Below are positions 58,514 to 64,000 of a stretch of DNA of 64,000 nucleotides, one piece after another. A model generated the notes under the pieces. The model saw nothing but the letters and a program-made list of their open reading frames with translations, did not search any database and had not been told where the DNA came from. The stretch is from the NCBI GenBank assembly GCA_009760855.2, contig WPIO01000038.1:2715001-2779000 (forward strand), given 5' to 3'. This stretch comes from Cristatella mucedo (taxonomy: Eukaryota; Bryozoa; Phylactolaemata; Cristatellidae). Made by a program: the position numbers and the translations under genes. Every line of letters begins with the position of its first letter. Within the stretch, counting starts at the first letter, position 1.

Positions 58514-61140
58514 TAATATTGCACTTGATAAAGCGCCCTCAGAGAACCTAATCTCTTTCTAGGCGCTTTACATTTGCTGCAAAGTGATACACAATAGAAT
58601 AGTAAGTAAAATAGCTCGGCTCTCGGCCACAGGCATGTCTGTACGTTCGACACGCGAGTTTGGCTTTCAGGACCGATGCAAGCTCACTCGCTCCTCGGCC
58701 TGAGCACAGCGGACACGGCTGCTCTGCTCTTTGTGTTTCAGCAGCTGCTTGGCTGCGGCGCAGCTGTTGCCAATTGATCAACTAATATACAAGACCGCCA
58801 GGCCGCGAGCTCATTCAGCTGCTATTCGCAAAAATAGGGGGAATAGGAGGAGGGGGAGGAGGAGGAGGAGGAGGAGGAGGAGGAGGAGGAGGGGGAGGAG
58901 GAGGGGCTCGTGAGGAAGAATCGACCGCTGCCAGCAGCAGCCTGAGGTTGCTGCTGGCAGCGGTCGATTTGGAATGAGATTGGCAGGCTAATCTACGATC
59001 AGATTAAACGGCTTGGCGGACTAGCAACAGGCTCACGACTGGCGAGATGACAGACTGAGCAGAAAAAATGCTCTCACACACGAATGAGGAATGAACACTG
59101 CATTGTTGGTGAGGAGACTTAATTGAAGTGAAGGATCGACATTTTAGACAAGCACGCCAAAAAAGCAGCAGCTTCGGTAGCGTTACACCGAGCGGTAAAT
59201 GACTTTCGAGATTCGACGTCAAACTCGTGCCAACTCAATCCACAGCAAGCCACGAATCAATCGCCTGTTTGCCTCTGTCAAGCCTGCTCACGGCCACACA
59301 GATATGGTGCACTGGTCTCTCTGCTGCAAAGGAGTGAGTCAGTGCAATGTCACTGCTGCCATATCGTAAACTTTATGCAGTGCCAGTGAGCTTACAAGGT
59401 GCACGTGACGAATCCTCCCATTGCACGTGCTAGCCGCATCGGCTTCACCACTGCTTCAGCAGGCGGCACGAATAGGGGGGAAGGTTCGTGCAATGCCGTC
59501 GACAAACTTGGTCGGCGGCTCAGACCGTCAGAAGTGCGACCTGCAGCTGCAAAGCCTGAGCTTCGGCGGGATCAGAGCAGCAGCAGCAGCAAATTCACAG
59601 CTACGGCCATTATTACAGCTACGGCCATATTCACAGCTACGGAGCTACGGCCAGCAACGAGCAGCCTACGACCGTACAAGCTGCTCCGACGCAACGACAA
59701 TACGAGCAGAAACTCGACAGCATCTGAGAAGAGACAGTTCACCCACAGCCCTTGCTCGCCAGCTGCTATCGCATCGGAGCATGCGCGCACTCTGCCACCT
59801 GTGTTCGTTTCCAGGAATGTGGACAGCGGAACCTCGCCGACAGCCTCTCAAGCACTGCATCAAACCATTTCGGTGCGATTCGTCGGATACCGACAGTTTA
59901 CTCGCCGAGGCAAGTGTGCACACTCACGATCACACGCACGCGCGCACACACGGACGAACCAAAAAGGTCCGTCTTGGTCACTACCGATGCCCGGACGCCA
60001 CAAGCAAAAGGCACGTTACTGAAGGGCTCCTTTGCAGGCACGTCTCGGGAAGCACACGAGCACCGGCCATTCCTCGATGCTTCAGCCACGTCTTGCAGCT
60101 GACGGTGGTTATAAAAAACAATACTACTAATAATACATGTGCATAGCACCGTCGGAAAACTTAATCTCTTTCTAGGCACTTTACACTTGCTGCAAAGTAG
60201 GTTGGCTCTATTTACGAACGCGCGAAATTCGAAATGAGGTCCTCGGTAGACCGTCGTCAAACAAAGACGCGTGCGAGCGATACAAACCTAGAGCCACTTG
60301 GACGGCATAAAACACGACGCCTCCGACTGAGTTGGGCTGATTCAGCCAGTGATCTTTGCCGACTACATGCTCCAGCAGTCCAAAGCCGCGGCCCCACCTG
60401 GCAACGCAGAGGCCACGCGATGCAACGCCCCCGAGCAGACACGGCGAACGGGTCGCTAGCGAACACGCGTCAGCCGAGCCGTTACCTCTTTCTTGCTTGG
60501 CGAGCTGAGGCCGCAAAATAAGCGCGACGCAGCGGCTCCCTCCCTCCCTTCCTCCCTCCTTCTCGCAGAGACGAGCAGCGAAAACGATAAGCGACTCTAT
60601 CGCGTTGCCGAAAAATCCGGGGCTAAATAAATGCCACAAATAAATAAATAGATAACTGTAAGTAAATAAATATATGCCAGTCCCCAACGCGTGGTAACGA
60701 GCAGCCTGGCGAATGCTTTCGGACCACCTGGCGCCGGCCGTGCGGCCGCGAGCAGCGAGTCGAGCAACGAGTAGCGCGCAACACTAGCGCTCGCTTCTAC
60801 CGCGGCCGAAGGTGACAATACTAAAGCACGACTACTAACTCCAGAGCGTGACGCCGCTGCCGCGCGCTCAAGCTCTCGCGGAGCGGGCGCGCGCAGAGCC
60901 GGCAGCCGCAGACTAAGGGGGCGCGGCACGAGATGACCGGCCGGCTGCAGGCGCGAATCGAAAGACTCACTTTGAGGTCAAGACTTTGCTACAGCTGATG
61001 CTTTCGCTAATATCACACATGGCCTGATACGATGAGTTTGCCTCCTTCGAAACTTCGACGATATAAGCATAGCTCGAAACGAGAATGCCGACAGCAGCCA
61101 GGAGCACCAGGTAGACACGCCTTACGCTGCGGCCGGCCAT
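49414..61140 (-). CDS. VKORC1-like: Vitamin K epoxide reductase family protein (whole gene, 3 exons)
   Basis: VKOR is an ER-membrane enzyme that reduces vitamin K epoxide and quinone using active-site cysteines. Exons 60971-61140, 60288-60397 and 49414-49631, read on the minus strand, join in frame to 165 residues. Human VKORC1 has 163. The loop cysteines are C42 and C50 and the active-site pair is C131-L-L-C134, nearly the same numbers and spacing as human C43/C51 and C132/C135. W-G-R-G-F-G-L at 58-64 and N-Q-P-N-S at 76-80 are family landmarks. Hydrophobic spans fit the four-helix bundle. The C-terminus KKKAQ fits a KKxx ER-retrieval signal. The start is the ATG at 61140 (gacATGg, strong context); the open frame continues upstream only through a GTG at 61221. 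Vertebrate VKORC1 and VKORC1L1 cannot be told apart as the closer relative here. Confidence 0.95.
49742..49768 (+). repeat. (AT)n microsatellite
   Basis: About 27 nt of AT in VKOR intron 2. Confidence 0.9.
50785..50968. mobile_element. hAT non-autonomous element, SPIN/URR1-like
   Basis: It is a 184-bp element beginning cagtggttctcaa and ending ttgagaaccaccg (terminal inverted repeats with one mismatch). It is flanked by 8-bp duplications tagtaggt (50777-50784) and tagtaggc (50969-50976). Internal words such as ctaatgctgcgaccctttaa, ccataaaattatt and gatggtcttaggcgacccc match what I remember of the SPIN/URR1 hAT elements of mammals. It has no coding capacity. It lies in VKOR intron 2. Confidence 0.85.
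51168..51264 (+). repeat. (AT)n-rich pair of tracts
   Basis: Two AT tracts (51173-51199 and 51231-51264) flank a short unique piece. Confidence 0.85.
51475..51628 (-). mobile_element. tRNA-derived SINE, family B, in VKOR intron 2
   Basis: The minus strand reads ttggccaagtggttaagatg, gaagtcatgggctcgaaccc, then tail cctgaacagatttacttag and gctatacaaatg with an (ATT)n end. Confidence 0.75.
51880..52575 (+). mobile_element. LINE A 3' end, well preserved
   Basis: The plus strand encodes [67 protein letters not shown] and [13 protein letters not shown]. It ends with the 3' UTR, gcgcctagagagagattgagttctctgggggcgc and (ATT)n. It lies in VKOR intron 2, antisense to the gene. Confidence 0.85.
52890..53400 (-). 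mobile_element. LINE B 3' end
   Basis: The minus strand encodes [39 protein letters not shown] and a relic of the terminal part. It lies in VKOR intron 2. Confidence 0.8.
53650..54795 (+). mobile_element. Degraded LINE coding fragment
   Basis: The clearest part, 54600-54790, encodes [22 protein letters not shown], the P-x-x-x-K-x-A-x-V-x-P-L-x-K entry of a non-LTR reverse transcriptase. The upstream part is too decayed to assign firmly. It stops where a minus-strand LINE A tail begins. Confidence 0.65.
54815..55345 (-). mobile_element. LINE A 3' end
   Basis: aatattaatacatttgataaagcgccctcag starts the reverse of the tail. The 3' UTR and part of the C-terminus (gttccaggcc-like, ggtttgtacgag) follow to about 55345. 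Confidence 0.75.
55910..56112 (+). mobile_element. LINE A 3' end
   Basis: The 3' UTR words gcatgctgacccagtgcatgtaacccctaaccatg are followed by gcgcctagaaagagattaagttctctgagggcgc and (ATT)n. Confidence 0.8.
56170..56405 (+). mobile_element. LINE A coding fragment
   Basis: Degraded sequence resembling the [15 protein letters not shown] region (ctcttcattctcgggctctagcctacttatcag). Limits are uncertain. Confidence 0.5.
56459..57111. mobile_element. Tc1/mariner (pogo/Tigger-like) non-autonomous element
   Basis: It is 653 bp between TA dinucleotides. The left end aagtcgacccttgtttactgcgg and the right end, reversed, cagtcgtccctctttgcgc are similar inverted repeats. The ccctcgttta-cgcgg type of end and the internal atttccgcgaagtagg are common in pogo-type elements. 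No intact transposase is present. It lies in VKOR intron 2. Confidence 0.6.
57140..57480 (+). mobile_element. LINE A 3' end, diverged
   Basis: It contains aagcctggaactcactagtgactgacgtcacgacatc, acagcatttgctagatcc and a tail with ttggaagagatgaagttctctc and (ATT)n. Confidence 0.7.
57480..58482. other. VKOR intron 2, GC-richer part, nothing recognised
   Basis: ORFs up to 107 codons on both strands carry no recognised motif. No repeat family is seen. Confidence 0.4.
58483..58612 (-). mobile_element. LINE A 3' tail with long (AAT)n
   Basis: A run of ten or so AAT units precedes gcacttgataaagcgccctcagagaacctaatctctttctaggcgctttac. Confidence 0.75.
58843..58905 (+). repeat. (GGA)n purine tract
   Basis: About 20 gga/ggg units, just before a strong hairpin. 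Confidence 0.95.
58919..58969. repeat. Perfect 21-bp inverted repeat with 9-nt loop
   Basis: aatcgaccgctgccagcagca (58919-58939) and its exact reverse complement (58949-58969) flank gcctgaggt. It lies in VKOR intron 2. Confidence 0.95.
58970..60117. other. VKOR intron 2, region with long unassigned ORFs
   Basis: Two overlapping plus-strand ORFs (207 and 241 codons, 59399-60146) are open, but they have low-complexity stretches (agctacggccat tandem words at 59598-59655) and no recognisable domain. They run antisense to VKOR. I do not call them genes. Confidence 0.4.
60118..60200 (-). mobile_element. LINE A 3' tail fragment
   Basis: aatactactaataatacatgtgcatagcaccgtcggaaaacttaatctctttctaggcactttac. 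It ends about 90 bp from VKOR exon 2, on its 3' side. Confidence 0.65.
60288..60397 (-). CDS. VKORC1-like: VKOR exon 2: luminal loop and second helix
   Basis: The minus-strand acceptor is ttgccag and the donor gtttgt. It encodes [15 protein letters not shown], then LNQPNS and a hydrophobic helix [10 protein letters not shown]. Phases match exons 1 and 3. Confidence 0.93.
60971..61140 (-). CDS. VKORC1-like: VKOR exon 1: first membrane helix and loop cysteines
   Basis: It begins MAGRSVRR, then a hydrophobic helix ([20 protein letters not shown]), then a loop with Cys42 and Cys50 in [14 protein letters not shown]. The donor on the minus strand is gtgagt; the exon ends in phase 2 after TSK. Confidence 0.95.
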
Positions 61141-61624
61141 GTCGATGTAAGACGCAGGGGTACATCCGCATCCGGTTGTTACTGCGGAAGCGGATGTGCT
61201 GTCTCCGGCTGCGGCGGCCACTCTTGTAGCTCTTCCGGCTCTTGTGCGCGGATAGAAGCAGCCCCCAGGTCGATCAGAAATTGCATCGCGCGCTTTTTTG
61301 AAGCTTTAACGTCTTTTCTAACGCTGCGCATTGAACTATGTCCAGGTCTATGCCCTGGGGGTGCTGCTGCTGCATTCTACCACGGCCGTTTGCCGTAACG
61401 CCCCCTGCAGTCTGTCTGCTGCCAACCCCGCAGGCCTACCAGTGCCTCGCTTAAGCTCTTCGCTTGAGTCCGTTGGTTATGTCATTTTATCTGTGCACCG
61501 TTTCGAGGAGGCTTCTGGTGATACTACGAGCTTGACGAGGCTCTGGCGGGGGGGGGGGGGTAACCGAGGCGTGAGGCCCAGTGCTTGCTGAGACTGACGC
61601 TGACCTCGCCGTCTTAGATCCGCG
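61141..61624. promoter_or_regulatory. Shared VKOR / TRAPPC11 divergent promoter region
   Basis: There are 484 bp between the two opposing start codons. The VKOR side is CpG-rich and contains cttccgg (ETS-like) near 61231. A run of 13 G lies at 61548-61560, close to the TRAPPC11 start. No TATA box is evident. Bidirectional use is inferred from the geometry. Confidence 0.5.
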
Positions 61625-61825
61625 ATGTCGTGGGTCAGCGATTTGCCTGAAGAGCTCAAGCAAAGGCCGACGTGTTTGGTGGTGTTGAGCGGCTTCGATA
61701 CCACATACAACGCTATACACAAGCACGTATTGGACACGTTCTGCAACAATAGGAGAGCAGACCGCGTGCCTTTGAACTTTGTCGCTCTGCCGGCAGATCA
61801 CGAATACCCCAAGCCTCACGGAAGG
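61625..61825 (+). CDS. TRAPPC11: TRAPPC11 exon 1
   Basis: It has 67 codons from ATG to a phase-0 donor gtgaga, ending HEYPKPHGR. The context cgcgATGt has C at -3 (weak), but the homology begins near this Met and no other start fits better. Confidence 0.92.
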
Positions 61826-62553
61826 GTGAGAACAGAATGCTGCGCGCACCTTTGCTTCTCCTTTGGTTTAGACTCTTTTGGCGACACGGTGAAAGTTTGG
61901 CGAAGGTAGCGGACGGCTCGAACAAATCTGTTCGTGGCTACTAATGGCTTCCATAAGCCTTGATGGCTAGGTCAACTTGTGCAGAGCAATGTTTAAAGCT
62001 AATCCTGTGAGCCTTAATTATAATTGGACAACACTTTCGAACGTCTTTGGGTGAACCGCCTGCTCGGCTCAGTGGTAACAGTGCTAGCTTGACCGACGTC
62101 AAGGTGAATGTATTTGAAAGTCGAGGTCGTGAGCTCGAGCCGCCGAGTGACATGTGTGAAGCGCCTAAGTAGAGATTAAGTTCTCAGAGGGCGCTATACA
62201 AATGATGAGTTATATTTTACCCGAGCCCACCGATTACACGTCCTTCTCCAGCAAGTCAGGGGCCGTTTCTTGCACCCTGAATCTGCAGATTCCGATTGGT
62301 CGCCCGTCATTGAGCGCTCTTGTTTGGCGAGCGAGCTGCATATTGTATGCTACGGAAGCCTAATCGCCACGCATACCTTGCAGCGGACGACGTATGAATT
62401 TTATTTGCCAAAAGGCATACTGAAGAGGTCGTGGATGACCAAGCACCTGCGACACGTGCCCGCACTTGTCGTGATGTTCTTTGATCTTGATTGGGATGAT
62501 CCACTTTGGAAAGAAAGGCAGATGGAGTGTGCAACAAGGCTTCAGATAATACG
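61625..62553 (+). CDS. TRAPPC11: TRAPPC11 (foie gras), first two coding exons; gene continues beyond the window
   Basis: TRAPPC11 is a large subunit of the TRAPP III complex that tethers vesicles in ER-to-Golgi traffic and autophagy. Exon 1 (61625-61825, 67 codons, ATG start) encodes [21 protein letters not shown] and LPADHEYPK. Exon 2 (62384-62553) encodes [33 protein letters not shown] and [15 protein letters not shown]. These match the conserved N-terminus of TRAPPC11 in order and spacing. The donors are gtgaga and gttaga; the acceptor is ccttgcag. The phases join (0 then 2). The human protein has over 1100 residues, so about 90% of the gene lies past 64000. I find no third exon in the window. 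Confidence 0.92.
62050..62213 (+). mobile_element. tRNA-derived SINE, family B, in TRAPPC11 intron 1
   Basis: The head is cctgctcggctcagtggtaac, the B-box region gaggtcgtgagctcgagcc, and the tail gcgcctaagtagagattaagttctc with ggcgctatacaaatg. Confidence 0.75.
62384..62553 (+). CDS. TRAPPC11: TRAPPC11 exon 2
   Basis: The acceptor is ccttgcag and the first codon CGG. It ends in phase 2 within an Arg codon at donor gttaga. The Y-x-W/F-Y-x-P-K-G-I-L-K and V-P-A-L-V-V motifs identify it. The open frame extends upstream of the acceptor, but that part has no homology and lies in the intron. Confidence 0.92.
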
Positions 62554-64000
62554 GTTAGACCTCTTTATGCATGCCGTTATCCCCGCCCATCTGTAGCCCC
62601 AACTCTTTAGGGTTATCTGCTAATTGATTGTGCCAGCTATAGCGAGATTGAGCTGGCGTTGTGATGTTGTCATAGAAGGCCTCTGTAGTGTATCATGTTC
62701 TTCTTTGAGCGCAGATATTTGGTGAATGCTTTATGCTGTCATTGTTTATTTTTCTGGCGACTTCACCTGTGCTGTTGGCACTAATATTTTGGCAGCCTGC
62801 TTTTTCTGTTGGACCATGCACTGGAGTTTTAAATAAGAACTAATGAGGCATTCGTGCTGGATAAGCCGTCTGTAAAAGCTGCTAGGATTGGCTGGCTTTG
62901 GAGAGAATTGAATTATTTTATTCATAAAGCTTCAAAGCTTTTTAATGATAGTGCATATCGGCGTCCTCATCATGATCTCATGCTCCTTTGCCGTATTACC
63001 AGAATGATGTCCAGGACACGACCAGTAAACTCGGATTGCTTGTAAATATTATAACGTTTAAAGCAGGTTTTTCACACTATAAGACTTTAGACCATGCTTG
63101 ATGCTAAATTATGATCCCAAAACTATGTAAAGACTGTTTTTACCAATCTCAAAATGGATCAGCGTCTCCACAGTGGGTTAACTGTGCACAATGATTAATC
63201 GACACATGCGTTGCTGTCAGTTTGAAAAATCGCATACCCTGGGAATTACGATGAAACATCATGTATATCGTACTGAATGAATCTCGGGCCTGATACAAAA
63301 TGCTAGCAGAGTAGAGCAATGTGGGATTGTCATAAATGTATTCACCTGCTACCTGTGCACATTCATGAGCAGTGAGAGTAAGAATCAGATGCAGCCTCTC
63401 GATGCAGGCGATAGCACGTTGAAGTGCAATTATGTTTAAAGTGTTGCTGAGGAGTGATTCTTGGCACTTTATCCACTACTGTGAGGCTTTGTTTGCAGCT
63501 TTGGGTTGCCGAAATGTAATTAGAGCACCGAGACAGATTGACGAAGCGCTTCAAATCGTACCGATTCTGCACTCAAACCCCTCCCCCACCTCGTCGTTGC
63601 TTTGCTCTCATGTACGACCAAGAGCAAGGAAGTAGCTGTACCTGCTGTGCAGCATAACCTGTCATGTCATGCTACTCGATCGCTGTCGGCTAAAGGTAGA
63701 GAAAAGGGAAAGGTTGGCCGATCCAACGGCCTCATTTATGCAGTGGCAGAAGTGCACTCGCCACTATTTTATCCTGCTCGCATCAGGACTGAAGGACAGA
63801 CTGTCTGCCGCTTGACTCGAACCCACGACCTGGGTGTCGTGAGGTCCGAGCACCCGCAGCGACAGCTTGACTGTGGCAGGTGTCGAGGCCTCCGGACTGG
63901 GTCACAGATTCTGTAGAATAATGCAGAGTGAAAGAAAAAAGTTTAACTTATCGAATGCCAGGGGCTGTTTTCGGCGCTGGCTGATGGTATTCTCAGAGCT
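62554..64000 (+). other. TRAPPC11 intron 2 (incomplete)
   Basis: No exon matching the next conserved part of TRAPPC11 is visible. A minus-strand tRNA-like SINE remnant lies near 63815-63880 (tcgaacccacgacctgggt). Nothing else is recognised. Confidence 0.5.

Noticed and set aside
61141-61221. Longer VKOR N-terminus starting at 61221
   Set aside because: The codon at 61221 is GTG; the first ATG in frame is 61140, in strong context, and gives the family's usual length.
62854-63635. TRAPPC11 exon 3 among the ORFs at 62854-63045 or 63432-63635
   Set aside because: Neither resembles the next conserved part of TRAPPC11, and the phase does not fit.

Overview
The window is nuclear DNA from an animal. 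Coding sequence occurs only as short exons with GT-AG (once GC-AG) splice sites, separated by introns of up to about 10 kb. Those introns hold non-LTR retrotransposon pieces, tRNA-derived SINEs, small DNA transposons and long CT/GA/TA microsatellites. The three recognisable genes (PKA RII, VKOR, TRAPPC11) exist only in eukaryotes in this form. Their sequences look more like invertebrate than vertebrate versions to me, but the species cannot be fixed by eye.

Layout. 1-16.2 kb: no recognisable gene. It contains SINE and LINE pieces, several CpG-rich blocks (about 5.8-7.2, 8.0-10.8 and 11.9-13.2 kb), a 10-bp and a 14-bp minisatellite, and a 5'-truncated minus-strand LINE that ends against the next CpG island. 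16.24-43.6 kb: a complete plus-strand gene for the type II regulatory subunit of cAMP-dependent protein kinase, 12 coding exons (17101-42204) giving a predicted 453 residues: RIIa docking domain, RRKS inhibitor site, two cyclic-nucleotide-binding domains. A second candidate first exon lies at 22267-22288. 43.6-49.4 kb: repeat debris. 49.4-61.14 kb: a minus-strand VKOR gene, three exons, 165 residues, whose 10.7-kb intron 2 carries LINE, SINE, hAT-type and pogo-type insertions. 61.6-64 kb: the first two coding exons of TRAPPC11 on the plus strand, divergent from VKOR across 484 bp; the gene continues beyond the window.

The three genes do not form one pathway. PKA RII holds the PKA catalytic subunit inactive until cAMP binds. 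VKOR is an ER-membrane quinone reductase. TRAPPC11 is a vesicle-tethering subunit of the early secretory pathway. The most interesting points are the predicted RII isoforms (a first exon that omits the docking domain, a skippable 54-nt exon carrying only the inhibitor site, and three in-frame acceptors before CNB-B), a SPIN/URR1-like hAT element with an 8-bp target duplication, a SINE hairpin whose pairing is kept across copies, and SINE and LINE families that share one 3' tail.
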